Positions 20,593 to 29,691 are shown, counted from the stretch's first letter. The stretch is DNA of 64,000 nucleotides from Qaidamihabitans albus (GCF_016464705.1 NZ_JAEHOB010000004.1:248001-312000), one strand, 5' to 3'. A program made the numbers and translations. The notes: generated from the sequence alone by a model not told the origin.

Positions 20593-20617
20593 CCCCTCCC
20601 ACGGTACAGGGCCGTAC

Positions 20618-20623
20618 TACTGT
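20618..20623 (+). promoter_or_regulatory. -10 box of a likely leaderless thiE transcript
   Basis: TACTGT ends 6 bases before the ATG of thiE and no ribosome-binding sequence exists between them. This TANNNT-6-ATG arrangement is the typical leaderless-mRNA layout in actinobacteria. The transcription start itself is inferred. Confidence 0.5.
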
Positions 20624-20629
20624 GACGCC

Positions 20630-21310
20630 ATGCCCGGCCTCAACGGTGACCAGATCAGGAAACGTCTCGCGGACGCCAGGTTGTACCTGTGCACCGACGC
20701 CCGCGCCTCTCGCGGCGACCTCGCCGAGTTCGCCCGCGCGGCGCTCGCCGGCGGGGTCGACGTCATCCAGCTGCGGGACAAGCGCGACGGTGCCCCGCTC
20801 GAGGCGAAACAGGAGCTCGCGGCGCTCGAGGTGCTGGCCGAGGTGTGCGCGGAGCAGGGCACGCTGCTGTCGGTGAACGACCGCGCCGACATCGCGCTCG
20901 CCGTCGGCGCCGACGTGCTGCACCTGGGCCAGGACGACATCCCGGTGCCGCTCGCCCGCCGGATCCTCGGCGACGAGCCTGCGCTCGGCCGCTCGACGCA
21001 CTCGCTGGAGCAGGCCGGGGCGGCGGCGGCCGAACCGGGGGTCGACTACTTCTGCGTCGGCCCCTGCTGGCCCACCCCGACCAAGCCCGGCCGCGAGGCC
21101 CCTGGCCTCGACCTCGTTCGCGGGGTCGCGGGCAGCGTAGGCACCGTGCGGCCGTGGTTCGCGATCGGCGGGATCGACCGGCAGCGGCTGCCCGAGGTCC
21201 GCGCGGCCGGTGCGGACCGCGTCGTGGTGGTGCGGGCCATCACCGAGGCCGGGGACCCCGCCGCGGCCGCCGCGGCGCTGCGTGCCGACCTGGACGCGGG
21301 CCGCTCGTGA
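20630..21310 (+). CDS. thiE: Thiamine phosphate synthase ThiE
   Basis: ThiE joins HMP pyrophosphate and thiazole phosphate into thiamine monophosphate. The 226-residue TIM barrel shows [55 protein letters not shown] and WFAIGGID. It diverges from thiO, whose riboswitch does not cover it, so unlike thiC and thiO it has no TPP control visible here. The ATG at 20630 is the natural family start. Confidence 0.95.
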   Translation: MPGLNGDQIRKRLADARLYLCTDARASRGDLAEFARAALAGGVDVIQLRDKRDGAPLEAKQELAALEVLAEVCAEQGTLLSVNDRADIALAVGADVLHLGQDDIPVPLARRILGDEPALGRSTHSLEQAGAAAAEPGVDYFCVGPCWPTPTKPGREAPGLDLVRGVAGSVGTVRPWFAIGGIDRQRLPEVRAAGADRVVVVRAITEAGDPAAAAAALRADLDAGRS

Positions 21311-21318
21311 CCAGGTCG

Positions 21319-22245
21319 TCAGGGAGCGGGAGCGGGCTCGACGGGTAGTCCCTGCTCCTCGCCCGGAGCGGGCTCGACGGGAGCGGGCTCCTCGCTCTCC
21401 GTCGGCTGCTCCGCCTCGGTCGGCGTGCTCGTCTCCGTCTGGGTCTCCGTCGGCGTCGGCGTGTCGGTGCCCTCAGGATCCTCGGCCGGTTGCCCGGGTT
21501 GCTGCTGCTCGTCGTCGGTCGGCGCCTGCTCCTGCTGACCGCCGGAGTCCTGGCCACCGCCGCCGACGAGCCTGCCCACGGTGCTGCCCTGGCCGCCGGA
21601 CAGCGTTCCGCCGGTGGCCTGCTCGATGCCCGTGACGATCAGCATCCCGATCACGAACGCCAGTACGCTCGTCGCCGCGACGACTCCCCAGCGGCGCTTC
21701 GACCAGCCCCTGATGCCGGAGCGGCGCTCGGCGCCCGGCTGGTGGGTCTCGGTGTCCGGCTTCGGCAGGAACACGGTCGGCTCCTCGGAGCCCGGCGGTT
21801 GCTCGTCACCGGGACCCGGCAGGCGCCGGGTCGCCTCCGTGCTCGTCCACGGGCCGCCTGCCTGCTGGAACACCTCGGTGGACCGGGCCCGTGGCCGCTG
21901 CCGGTAGGCGAAGGTGTGGCTGCCCGGCACCTGGCGCGCCGCCACCTTCTCGGCTGGCACGACGCGCATCGCGAGCTCCTTGGTTCGCAGCGCCGCGGTC
22001 TTCGTGCGCTCCAGCGAACGCAGGTACAGCTCACTGCCCACGGTCGACAGCACGCTGATCAGGCCCGCGCCGAGCACCGTGCCGTAGACGCCCAGCGACG
22101 AGCCGAGGAACGCGGCCGTCACGGCCGCCAGCCCGGCGGCGGTCACCTGCACCGGCCGCAGGCCCGACTTCTCCTTGGACTCAGTGGCCTCGTCCTGCAC
22201 CGAGGTCCCGCCGGATTCCTCCGGTTTCCCCTTTTTCTCGGTCAT
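21319..22245 (-). CDS. Actinobacterial membrane protein of unknown function
   Basis: I do not recognise a named family for this 308-residue protein. The N-terminal 28 residues are charged. Two hydrophobic helices follow (about 30-75, VTAAGLAAVTAAFLGSSLGV and the next), then a basic cytoplasmic segment with Arg/Pro-rich stretches to about residue 190. A third helix (VVAATSVLAFVIGMLIVTGI) precedes a Gly-rich linker and a long Glu/Pro/Thr/Gln-rich C-terminal tail with repeated PTETQTETSTPTE-like units, presumably outside. The composition suggests an envelope or scaffold protein. It is convergent with thiE, 8 bases away. Confidence 0.75.
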   Translation of the reverse strand: MTEKKGKPEESGGTSVQDEATESKEKSGLRPVQVTAAGLAAVTAAFLGSSLGVYGTVLGAGLISVLSTVGSELYLRSLERTKTAALRTKELAMRVVPAEKVAARQVPGSHTFAYRQRPRARSTEVFQQAGGPWTSTEATRRLPGPGDEQPPGSEEPTVFLPKPDTETHQPGAERRSGIRGWSKRRWGVVAATSVLAFVIGMLIVTGIEQATGGTLSGGQGSTVGRLVGGGGQDSGGQQEQAPTDDEQQQPGQPAEDPEGTDTPTPTETQTETSTPTEAEQPTESEEPAPVEPAPGEEQGLPVEPAPAP

Positions 22246-22364
22246 GATCCCGATCTGCTCGCACTCCCGTTACCCACCCTCAACGTATGTATCGCCGCAC
22301 GTTCTCCCTATGTTGCCACCGAGTGACCACGGACACTATGTCCACAGTAGACAGAAGCGAAAAC

Positions 22365-23864
22365 TCACGGTTCTTTTACGCCGGAGGGCCGTCCGGAATG
22401 TGCGTGCGCCGGTGGCCCCTCGACCCCGCAGTGCACGCGATCCCCGCCGCGCGGGCGGTCGGTGCCGAGCACGTCGTTGCGCACCCCGGCACCGAACACG
22501 GCGCCGAGCACGGCCAGCCCCGCGCCCGCCCAGAGGGCGGTCCGCCAGCCCGCCGTCAGCGCCGCCGGGTCGGAGTAGGCCGCACCGGTCAGCCCCGCCA
22601 CCGTGGGCAGCAGCGCGATGGCGAGCAGGCTCCCGGTCCTGGCGATCGCGTTGTTCACACCCGAGGCGACGCCGGCGTGCCGGTCCGGCGCGGCGGCCAG
22701 CGCGGTCGCCGTTACCGGAGCGACCACCGTGGCCAGGCCGAGACCGAAGACGGCGACCGCGGGCAGCACCGCGCCCGCGTAGGAGGCGCCCGGCACGACC
22801 CGGCGCAGCAGCAGCATCCCGGCCGCGATCAGCAGCGGCCCGGCGACCAGCTGGGCGCGGGGGCCGATCCGCTGCGCCAGCGCACCCGACCTGCTGGACA
22901 GCGCGAGCATCAGGAGCGTGATCGGCAGACCGGCGGCACCCGCAGCAGTCGGCGAGTATCCCAGCGACACCTGTAGCTGCATGACCAGCAGCATCATGAC
23001 CCCGCCGAGCGCCGCGTAGACGGTCAGCGTCAGGCCGTTGGCGCACACGAACGTCCGGTCCGCGAACAGGCCGGGCGGTACGAGCGGATCGCGCGAGCGC
23101 AGTTGCAGGCGGACGAACGCGGCGAACGCGAGCACCCCGGCCACCCCGGCGCCGAGGACGAGCGGATCCGCCGCCCCGCGCGCGGGGCCCTCGACCAGCG
23201 CGGCGGTGATGCCCGCGAGCCCGGCCGCGCCGAGCACTGTCGACACCACGCCCGGCCTGCCCTGGCCCTGCTCGTCACACGACTCGGGCACGTACCGCCG
23301 CGCCAGCCAGACACAGACCACCGCGATCGGCAGGTTCACGAAGAACGCCAGCCGCCACGACCAGACCTGCACCAGCACCCCGCCGACGAGCGGCCCGATC
23401 GCCGCCGCGATGCCGCTGAACCCCGACCACGCGCCGATCGCCCTTGAGCGCTCGGCGCGGGCGAACGAGGCCTGCAGGATCGCCAGCGACCCCGGGGTGA
23501 GCAGCGCGGCGCCCATGCCCTGCAGCACGCGGGCCGCGACCAGCGTCCCGGTGGTCGGCGCGAGGCCGCACAGCAGCGACGCGGCCCCGAACCAGACCAC
23601 GCCGAGCTGGAACATCCGGCGCCTGCCGTAGCGGTCGCCGAGTGCACCGGCGACCAGGATCAGCGCCGCGAGCGAGAGCAGGTAGCCGTCGAGCACCCAT
23701 TGCAGCCCCGAGACGGAGGCGTCCAGTTCCGCGCCGATCCGGGGCAGCGCCACGTTGACGACCGTGCCGTCGAGCATCGCCATCCCGGAGCCGAGGATGG
23801 TCGTGGCCAGCACACCCCGCGCCGCTGTGCTGCCCCACCGGACGGTCCCCGCCGGCGCGGTCAT
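22365..23864 (-). CDS. MFS drug-type exporter, DHA2 (14-helix) family
   Basis: This 499-residue major facilitator has 14 predicted helices, motif A GALGDRYGRRR after helix 2, and the N-terminal MLDGTVVNVALP motif typical of EmrB/QacA-type proton-driven exporters. The last roughly 35 residues are hydrophilic and Gly/His-rich. Its ATG follows the GntR stop by a single base, so it is the second gene of a regulator-transporter operon. The neighbouring amino-sugar genes suggest a sugar-related role, but the family mostly exports drugs; the substrate is unknown. Confidence 0.88.
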   Translation of the reverse strand: MTAPAGTVRWGSTAARGVLATTILGSGMAMLDGTVVNVALPRIGAELDASVSGLQWVLDGYLLSLAALILVAGALGDRYGRRRMFQLGVVWFGAASLLCGLAPTTGTLVAARVLQGMGAALLTPGSLAILQASFARAERSRAIGAWSGFSGIAAAIGPLVGGVLVQVWSWRLAFFVNLPIAVVCVWLARRYVPESCDEQGQGRPGVVSTVLGAAGLAGITAALVEGPARGAADPLVLGAGVAGVLAFAAFVRLQLRSRDPLVPPGLFADRTFVCANGLTLTVYAALGGVMMLLVMQLQVSLGYSPTAAGAAGLPITLLMLALSSRSGALAQRIGPRAQLVAGPLLIAAGMLLLRRVVPGASYAGAVLPAVAVFGLGLATVVAPVTATALAAAPDRHAGVASGVNNAIARTGSLLAIALLPTVAGLTGAAYSDPAALTAGWRTALWAGAGLAVLGAVFGAGVRNDVLGTDRPRGGDRVHCGVEGPPAHAHSGRPSGVKEP

Positions 23865-23865
23865 G

Positions 23866-24624
23866 TCACGGCCGGCGCAGCGTGGTGACGAACTTGTACC
23901 GGTCGCCCCGGTAGATCGAGCGCACGAACTCCACCGGCTTGCCGTCGGTGGCGAAGGAGTGCCTGGACAGCAGCAGCACCGGCATGCCGACGTCCGCGCC
24001 GAGCAGCTCGGCCTCCTGTGGACCGGCGAGGGAGGTCTCGATCGTCTCCTCGGCGCGGTCGAACTCCACGTCGTAACGCTCCCGCAGCACCGCGTAGAGC
24101 GAGCCGCCCGCGGAGACGTGCTTGCGCAGGCCGCGGAAGCGAGCCAGTGGCAGGTGCGTCGTCTCCAGGGCCATCGGCTCGTCGTCGGCGAGCCGCAGCC
24201 GGCGCAGCCGCAGGACCTTGGCCCCCGTGCGCACGCCGAGCAGCTTCGGCAGCTCTCCCTCGGCGGGCAGCTCGTCGATCTCCAGCAGCCGTGACGAGGG
24301 CGCGCGGCCCTGCGCCTTCATGTCCTCGGTGTAGGAGGACAGCTGCAACCGCTGGGCGACCTTGGGCTCGGCGGCGAAGGTGCCCTTGCCCTGCACCCGG
24401 TGCAGCCTGCCCTCGGCCGTCAGGTCCGCGAGCGCCTGGCGGACGGTGGTCCGGGAGACGTTGAACTCGCCGGCGAGTGCCCGTTCCGTCGGGATGGGCG
24501 AGCCGGGCGGCAGCGCGTCGAGGAGGTCGAGCAGGTGCTGTTTGAGCGCCCAGTACTTCGGCTCGCGCTGGCCCCGCGCGCCGGACACCGAGCCCGGCGA
24601 GCCACCGGCAACCGTCTCCAACAT
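23866..24624 (-). CDS. GntR/HutC family regulator, DasR/NagR-like
   Basis: This 252-residue protein has an N-terminal winged helix ([20 protein letters not shown], then [20 protein letters not shown]) and a C-terminal UTRA ligand domain with [18 protein letters not shown] and [16 protein letters not shown]. These are features of DasR/NagR regulators that sense glucosamine- or GlcNAc-phosphates. The ATG at 24624 has gaaggag 6 bases upstream; the longer open frame to 24915 is not conserved. A DasR-type palindrome lies between it and the divergent amino-sugar genes, which it probably represses together with itself. Confidence 0.88.
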   Translation of the reverse strand: MLETVAGGSPGSVSGARGQREPKYWALKQHLLDLLDALPPGSPIPTERALAGEFNVSRTTVRQALADLTAEGRLHRVQGKGTFAAEPKVAQRLQLSSYTEDMKAQGRAPSSRLLEIDELPAEGELPKLLGVRTGAKVLRLRRLRLADDEPMALETTHLPLARFRGLRKHVSAGGSLYAVLRERYDVEFDRAEETIETSLAGPQEAELLGADVGMPVLLLSRHSFATDGKPVEFVRSIYRGDRYKFVTTLRRP

Positions 24625-24665
24625 GACCGACTCCTTCACTCCCGCACGCGGATTCCTCGCAATGA

Positions 24666-24689
24666 AACGTACCCTGCACAGAGTACGTT
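24666..24689. promoter_or_regulatory. Inverted repeat aacgtac-N10-gtacgtt upstream of the GntR gene
   Basis: The arms 24666-24672 and 24683-24689 are perfectly complementary 7-mers in AT-richer sequence 42 bases upstream of the regulator start. The arm sequence is unlike the DasR site nearby, so a different regulator or a promoter element may use it. The function is inferred only from symmetry and position. Confidence 0.4.
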
Positions 24690-24703
24690 GCGTCACGGCT
24701 ACT

Positions 24704-24719
24704 ATTGGTCTAGACCTTG
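24704..24719. promoter_or_regulatory. DasR-type operator (dre-like site)
   Basis: The sequence attggtctagaccttg has the perfectly palindromic core tggtctagacc of the DasR consensus ACTGGTCTAGACCAGT. Twelve of sixteen positions match. It lies in the divergent region, 22 bases before the GTG of the SIS-domain gene, where a repressor would block transcription. Binding by the adjacent GntR protein is inferred. Confidence 0.75.
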
Positions 24720-24741
24720 TCGGGTGACGGAGAGGACCACA

Positions 24742-25791
24742 GTGAGCGAGAGCAGGACGGGCCCCGGCGAGCACATGACCGCCGAGATCGCCGAACAGCC
24801 CGACGTACTGGCCGGGATCGCCACGGCGCGAGACGGTATCGCCGACGTCGCGCGGGCCATCGCCGAGCATCCACCGCGGTTCGCGCTGCTCGCCGCCCGC
24901 GGGTCCAGCGATCACGCCGCGCTGTACGCGAAGTACCTGATCGAGGTACTCCTCGGGCTGCCTGCCGGGCTCGTGTCGCCGTCCACCACGACGCTCTACG
25001 ATGCCCGCCCCGACCTGCGGGAAGTGTTGCTGATCTCGGTCAGCCAGAGCGGCGGCTCACCCGATCTGCTCGAGGTCACCGAGGCCGCCCGCGCGCACGG
25101 CGCCCGCACCGTCGCCGTGAGCAACACCCCGTCCTCGCCGCTGCACGGGGTGGCCGACCTCGCCGTCGACATCCGGGCCGGGCAGGAGAACGCGGTCGCC
25201 GCGACCAAGACCTACACGGCCACGCTGCTGACGCTCTACCTGCTGGTGGACGGCATCCGCGGGGGCACCGGCGAGCACGTGCGCGACATCGGCGACCTCG
25301 CCGGGCGCGCGCTGCGGGAGGCCGCGGGCGGGGTCGAGCGCGCGATCGATCGTTACCGTTTCGTTGACCGGATCATCACCGCGGGGCGTGGCTACTCCTA
25401 CGCCACCGCGCTGGAGGCCTCGCTGAAGCTCGCCGAGACCAGCTACCTCGCCGCCCGCGCCTACAGCGGGGCCGACCTGCTGCACGGGCCGGTGGCCGCC
25501 GTCGACGAGGAGACCGCGGTGCTGGCCGTGACGAGCGCGGGCAAGGGCGGTGCCGCCATGCACGACGTGCTCGGCACGGTCACCGAGCGGGGCGCCGACG
25601 TGCTCGCCGTCGGCTCGGCCGCCGAATCCGTGCCCGCCGCGCTGCGGATCGGCGTCCCGGAGACCGCGGAGGAGGTGGCGCCGATCCTCGAGGTGCTGCC
25701 CGTGCAACGGCTCGCACTCGGGCTCGCGCTCGCCCGCGGCGGTGATCCGGACCACCCGCGCGGCCTGCGGAAGGTGACGAAGACCCGATGA
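24742..25791 (+). CDS. SIS-domain protein, glucosamine-6-phosphate deaminase type (NagB-II/GlmS-like)
   Basis: This 349-residue protein has two SIS domains like the isomerase half of GlmS but no glutaminase domain. The sugar-phosphate loops are [28 protein letters not shown] and [13 protein letters not shown] in the first, and [18 protein letters not shown] and [10 protein letters not shown] in the second. Such stand-alone proteins act as glucosamine-6-phosphate deaminases or isomerases. The GTG at 24742 has gagagg 6 bases upstream and lies after the DasR-type site; a later ATG at 24775 is possible. It overlaps the kinase gene by ATGA. Confidence 0.88.
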   Translation: MSESRTGPGEHMTAEIAEQPDVLAGIATARDGIADVARAIAEHPPRFALLAARGSSDHAALYAKYLIEVLLGLPAGLVSPSTTTLYDARPDLREVLLISVSQSGGSPDLLEVTEAARAHGARTVAVSNTPSSPLHGVADLAVDIRAGQENAVAATKTYTATLLTLYLLVDGIRGGTGEHVRDIGDLAGRALREAAGGVERAIDRYRFVDRIITAGRGYSYATALEASLKLAETSYLAARAYSGADLLHGPVAAVDEETAVLAVTSAGKGGAAMHDVLGTVTERGADVLAVGSAAESVPAALRIGVPETAEEVAPILEVLPVQRLALGLALARGGDPDHPRGLRKVTKTR

Positions 25792-26813
25792 CCGGGCACG
25801 TCGTGGGTGTCGACGCCGGCGGAACGTCGACGCGGGCGCTGGCGCTCGCCGCCGACGGCACGGTGCTCGGCAGCGGCCTCGCCGGAGGGGGCAACCCCAA
25901 CTCGCACCCGGCCGAGCAGGCGGCCGCGGCCATCGCCGAGGCGATCACGGGCGCGCTGGCCGGTCTCGACGCCGCCGCGACGCGCGCGTGCGTGGTCGCG
26001 ATGGCAGGTTCGAGCAAGCTCACCGACCCGGCCGTCACGGCACTGTTCGAGCGGGCCTGGCGGCGGGCCGGCCTCGCCGCGTCGCCGCGGGTCGCCTCGG
26101 ACGCCGAGGCCGCGTTCGCCTCCGCGACCCCGGCGCCGGACGGGACCGTGCTGGTGGCGGGCACCGGCTCGATCGCGGGCCGGATCCGGGCGCGGCGCCT
26201 GGTGTCCACCGCGGGCGGCTACGGCTGGCTGCTCGGCGACGAGGGGTCGGGGTTCTGGATCGGCCGCGAGGCCGTGCGGACCACCCTCGACGCGCTGGCG
26301 CGGCGCGCGGAGCCGGGGCTGCTGGCCCGGGCCGTGCTCACGGAGGCCCTCGGCGAGTCCGCCGCCGCCGTCTCCACCGTCTCCACTGCCACCACCGTGC
26401 TCACCGGAGCCGAGCCCGACGACACGGTCCGGCGGCGCACCGCGCACCGGCTCATCACGGCCGCCAACGAGGAGTCCCCGGTACGCCTGGCGCGGTTCGC
26501 GCCGCTGGTCAGCACCGCCAGCGCGGCCGGTGACCCGGCGGCGCTGGCGATCGTCGAGGCCGCCGCGCGCTCGCTGACCGAGACGGCCCTCGCCACTCGC
26601 GAGCCGGGTGAGCGCACGCCGATCGTGCTCGTCGGCAGCGTGCTCGGCGAGGCCAGCCCGGTCGGCACGCTGGTCCGTGCCGCGCTGAGCGAGTCCGAGG
26701 TGCTCGCCAGCTCCGACGGCGTGCTCGGCGCCGCGTGGCTGGCCGCCCTCGACGCCTTCGGTGAGCGGGCGCCACGACCGGCCGCGCGCGTCGCGCAGGC
26801 CCGGCCGGGCTGA
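25788..26813 (+). CDS. N-acetylglucosamine kinase-like protein (BadF/BadG ATPase family)
   Basis: This 341-residue ASKHA-fold kinase has phosphate-1 GVDAGGTSTRALAL, the DAEAAFASATP segment with the catalytic Asp, VLVAGTGSIAGR and the NAGK-type GGYGWLLGDEGSGFWIGREA motif. These are typical of eukaryotic-like GlcNAc kinases. With the upstream deaminase it would convert GlcNAc or glucosamine to phosphorylated sugars. A deacetylase (nagA) is not in the window. It is translationally coupled to the SIS gene through ATGA. Confidence 0.85.
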   Translation: MTGHVVGVDAGGTSTRALALAADGTVLGSGLAGGGNPNSHPAEQAAAAIAEAITGALAGLDAAATRACVVAMAGSSKLTDPAVTALFERAWRRAGLAASPRVASDAEAAFASATPAPDGTVLVAGTGSIAGRIRARRLVSTAGGYGWLLGDEGSGFWIGREAVRTTLDALARRAEPGLLARAVLTEALGESAAAVSTVSTATTVLTGAEPDDTVRRRTAHRLITAANEESPVRLARFAPLVSTASAAGDPAALAIVEAAARSLTETALATREPGERTPIVLVGSVLGEASPVGTLVRAALSESEVLASSDGVLGAAWLAALDAFGERAPRPAARVAQARPG

Positions 26814-26823
26814 GCGCCGCGGG

Positions 26824-27483
26824 CTACCGCGGTTGCGGCTTGCGCAGGCCAGGATGGTCCGCGGGCAGCGCCCGGTAGAGCACCCACCCGCTCAGCGTGA
26901 GCGTCAGCGCGACCAGAGGCCATGACAGCACCGTGCGCGCGACGCCGAGTGCCACCACCTGGCCGCTCCACCACAACGATCCGAACACGAGCACGCGCAC
27001 CGTGTACTGGCCGAAGACCCACACCCAGCTCGCGCGCGAGTACGCGCGCAACAGGTCCGGATCCCGGCGCCAGCGGGTCTTCTGGCCCAGCGCGAACCCG
27101 GCGACGACACCGAGCAGTGGCCAGCGGACGACGATGCTCACCGCCCAGAGCAGCGCGCTGGCCACATTGGACAGCAGCTGGATGAGGAAGAAGTCCTCCG
27201 CGCGCCCGGTGTAGAGGGCGATCAGTGCCGCCACGACGACGGCGGCCAGACTGACCAGGACGGCCCTTGCCTTGTCCCCGCGGAGCAGCCGGAACGCGCC
27301 GACCAGCACGCTCAGCGCGATCGCGGCGACCGCACCCCATCCGATCGAGCGATCGGCGACCAGCCAGCCCACGACGAACGCCAGCGGCGGCAGGCTCGCG
27401 TCGATCGCTCCCTTACGCCCGCCGAGCAGGCTCGCCAGCGACTCACGCGCGGTCGCGGGCTGGGTCGTGGAACTGTCGGTCAC
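26824..27483 (-). CDS. DUF3159 family integral membrane protein
   Basis: This 219-residue protein has about six hydrophobic helices. It shows the family features SLASLLGGRKGAIDASLPPL at the N-terminus, the FFLIQLLSNVASA helix and GQKTRWRRDPDLLRAYSRAS in a cytoplasmic loop. DUF3159 proteins are common in actinobacteria and have no assigned role. Monocistronic, convergent with the GlcNAc-kinase gene 10 bases away. Confidence 0.83.
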   Translation of the reverse strand: MTDSSTTQPATARESLASLLGGRKGAIDASLPPLAFVVGWLVADRSIGWGAVAAIALSVLVGAFRLLRGDKARAVLVSLAAVVVAALIALYTGRAEDFFLIQLLSNVASALLWAVSIVVRWPLLGVVAGFALGQKTRWRRDPDLLRAYSRASWVWVFGQYTVRVLVFGSLWWSGQVVALGVARTVLSWPLVALTLTLSGWVLYRALPADHPGLRKPQPR

Positions 27484-27504
27484 ACCGACTAGCCTGCCTG
27501 AGAA

Positions 27505-27655
27505 CCGGCCCGGAACTCCACCGAACCGCCTGAAATCGGGAGACCAACCCCGTCGAGCAGGAGGTCCCGGATCTGTAATACGGCTGCGCGGAGGACCGAC
27601 AAGGGAAGAGACTGGGGAATCGGACGCACCGACGGTGGCGTAGGCGGGGAAGGCA
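27505..27655 (+). other. Candidate structured leader before the SGNH hydrolase, weakly ydaO-like
   Basis: This gene-free stretch contains the segments ggaactccaccgaaccg and gaaatcgggagacc near its 5' end and ggggaatcgg and gcgtaggcgggg near its 3' end. As far as I recall, these resemble the ends of actinobacterial ydaO/yuaA (c-di-AMP) riboswitches, which often precede cell-wall hydrolase genes. The middle of the motif does not match well, so it may be a degenerate element or a coincidence. Confidence 0.25.
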
Positions 27656-27725
27656 CTGGCACCTTCGGGCGTTGATCGGAGGGGACGTGGATCTTCACAG
27701 GGGCGCTTGGGCGGAGGAGGACACC

Positions 27726-28541
27726 GTGAACGGCTTCGAAAGCTATGTTGCGATCGGCGACAGCTTCACCGAGGGCCTGAACGACCACCGCCCTGACGGC
27801 ACCTTCCGCGGCTGGGCCGACCGGCTGGCCGAGATTCTCGCGGCGGGAAGGCCGGGGTTTCGCTACGCCAACCTCGCCCTGCGCGGCAAGCTGCTCGGCG
27901 AGATCTGGGACGAGCAGCTGCCGGTCGCACTCGGCATCAAGCCCGACCTGGTCACCGTGTGCGCGGGCGGAAACGACATCATCGTGCCCGGCGCGGATGT
28001 GGACACGGTCGCCGAGCGCTTCGAGCAGGGCATCGCCGAGCTGCGGCGGGCAGGCATCAACGTGCTGATCTTCACCGGCCCGGACACCAAGCAGATGTCG
28101 GTGATGAGCATCCTGCGCGGCAAGGTCGGCATCTACAACGCGCACCTGTGGGCGATCGCCGAGCGCTACGGCGCCAGGGTGGTCGACCTCTGGGCGATGG
28201 ACGTGCTGCACCACGCGCGGGCCTGGAGCGACGACCGGCTGCACTTCACCTCCGAGGGGCATCACCGGATCGCGCTGCGCACGGCAGAGGTGCTGGGCGT
28301 CCACACCGGCCAGGACTGGCGGGAGCCGTGGCCGATGACCGAGGAGCAGGTCAACTGGCTGACGATGCGCCGCTCCGACCTGGAGTGGACCAAGACGCAC
28401 CTGCTGCCGTGGATCCGCCGTCAGTTGCGCGGCCAGTCCATGGGCGACGGCCTCTCGCCGAAGCGGCCCCATCTCTCGCCGCTCTTGGAGAACCCGGCGA
28501 GCACCGTGCTCGACGCCGCCTGCGACAAGGCCGACTGCTGA
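27726..28541 (+). CDS. SGNH/GDSL-family hydrolase
   Basis: This 271-residue SGNH hydrolase has block I IGDSFTEGL (nucleophile Ser), block II Gly in LALRGKL, block III CAGGNDI and block V DRLHFTSEGHH (catalytic Asp and His). There is no signal peptide, so it is presumably cytoplasmic; the substrate is unknown. A roughly 70-residue C-terminal tail rich in Trp and Arg extends beyond the catalytic fold. The GTG at 27726 is preceded by ggaggagga at ideal spacing. Confidence 0.9.
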   Translation: MNGFESYVAIGDSFTEGLNDHRPDGTFRGWADRLAEILAAGRPGFRYANLALRGKLLGEIWDEQLPVALGIKPDLVTVCAGGNDIIVPGADVDTVAERFEQGIAELRRAGINVLIFTGPDTKQMSVMSILRGKVGIYNAHLWAIAERYGARVVDLWAMDVLHHARAWSDDRLHFTSEGHHRIALRTAEVLGVHTGQDWREPWPMTEEQVNWLTMRRSDLEWTKTHLLPWIRRQLRGQSMGDGLSPKRPHLSPLLENPASTVLDAACDKADC

Positions 28542-28599
28542 GCAGGAGCCCGGCCGCCACTGGTTCGCGTCCGGACGTCCGCGGCCTTACAGTCGGTTC

Positions 28600-29277
28600 A
28601 TGTCCGGTGGAGGCGGCCGGCTCTGGTTGATTCCGCTCGCGCTGGTGGTGACGGGCGCGCTGGCGCTCGCCGCGACCTGGTCCACCGCAGGCCGGATCGA
28701 GTCGGATCTCGCGGCGCGGGCCCGCGCCGCGCTCGGCGAAGCCGGCCTCCCCGCCGCCGGCGTGACGTTCGACGGCCGGGACGCGCGGATCGGCGACGTA
28801 CCGCCCGAGCAGGCGCAACGGGCACTCGACGCGGTGCGGGAGCTCGACGGTGTGCGCACCGCCGAGCTGGCCGAGCCGGCCGCCGAACGGGAGCCGGAGT
28901 TCTCCGGCGACGAGCGGCAGCGGTTGCAGGCCGACCTGGACCGGCTGCTGGCGGCCCAGCCGATCACCTTCCGGCCGGACACCGCGGAGCTGACCCCGCA
29001 GGGCGAGCGAGCGGTCTCACAGGTCGTCGACCTCGTCGAAAAGGCGCCAACGGACACCACGTTCGAGATCGGCGGGCACGTCGCGCCGGTTCCCGGCGGC
29101 GATCCGCGCACCGCGGAGGAGCTCTCCCGGCAGCGGGCCGAGGCGGTCGCGGACCGGCTGGTCGCCGCGGGCATCGCGAGGGAGCGGGTGCACCCGGTGG
29201 GTTACGGCGACACCCGGCCGCGGTCGGACGGCGGCGCGAGCGAGCTCGATCGGAGAGTGGAGATCACGGTGCGGTAG
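28600..29277 (+). CDS. OmpA-domain envelope protein with BON-like region (ArfA-like)
   Basis: This 225-residue protein has an N-terminal membrane anchor (RLWLIPLALVVTGALALAAT), a BON-like middle segment (GVTFDGRDARIGDVPPEQAQ onward) and a C-terminal OmpA-like peptidoglycan-binding domain (ITFRPDTAELTPQGERAV to VGYGDTRPRSDGG). The layout and the small downstream membrane gene recall mycobacterial ArfA-ArfB. TACAGT ends 6 bases before the ATG and no ribosome-binding site is seen, so the mRNA may be leaderless. It is likely exposed outside the membrane and bound to the wall. Confidence 0.85.
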   Translation: MSGGGGRLWLIPLALVVTGALALAATWSTAGRIESDLAARARAALGEAGLPAAGVTFDGRDARIGDVPPEQAQRALDAVRELDGVRTAELAEPAAEREPEFSGDERQRLQADLDRLLAAQPITFRPDTAELTPQGERAVSQVVDLVEKAPTDTTFEIGGHVAPVPGGDPRTAEELSRQRAEAVADRLVAAGIARERVHPVGYGDTRPRSDGGASELDRRVEITVR

Positions 29278-29280
29278 GCG

Positions 29281-29568
29281 ATGCGCACGGGAGGCGGCAT
29301 GCTGTGGTTGTTCGGGCAGATCTGGCTGTGGCTGCTGATCGCGTTCGCGCTCGGCTCCGGGCTGACGGCACTCGTGCTGCGGCCGCGGAGGCGCACCCGG
29401 GAACCGGCACCACCGCCACCGCCGTCCTACGGCGTCGGCGGGCCACCGGACCAGGGTTACCGTGCGGGCACACTTCCCGGCCGAGAGGAGTGGCACGTGC
29501 GCAACGAGTGGCCGAGCGAGGAGGACGTGCCGGACGAGGCCGGGTGGCGGCCGCACCGGGGAGAGTGA
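29281..29568 (+). CDS. Small single-helix membrane protein downstream of the OmpA-like gene
   Basis: The protein is at most 95 residues. One membrane helix (MLWLFGQIWLWLLIAFALGS) is followed by a basic patch (RPRRRTR), a Pro-run and an acidic Trp-containing tail. The start may be ATG 29281 or ATG 29299; gggagg lies just before the latter. It begins 3 bases after the OmpA-domain gene, so it is almost certainly co-expressed. The position is like ArfB/ArfC, but no sequence relation can be shown here. Confidence 0.7.
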   Translation: MRTGGGMLWLFGQIWLWLLIAFALGSGLTALVLRPRRRTREPAPPPPPSYGVGGPPDQGYRAGTLPGREEWHVRNEWPSEEDVPDEAGWRPHRGE

Positions 29569-29691
29569 GCGGTGGCTGATATCTTCAGCTGTCCCCCCGG
29601 TTCGAGGCAACAGGTGGAACCTGGCCGAATACCGCAGTGGCGCGGCGGAACCGGGAGGGTGACCGGCCCCGCCGAAAGCTGAGGAACGTGG

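Noticed and set aside
21319-22245. Assignment of the three-helix protein as a MutT or thiamine transporter from its position next to thiE
   Set aside because: It has no Nudix box and far too few helices for a transporter, and the low-complexity tails do not fit either role.
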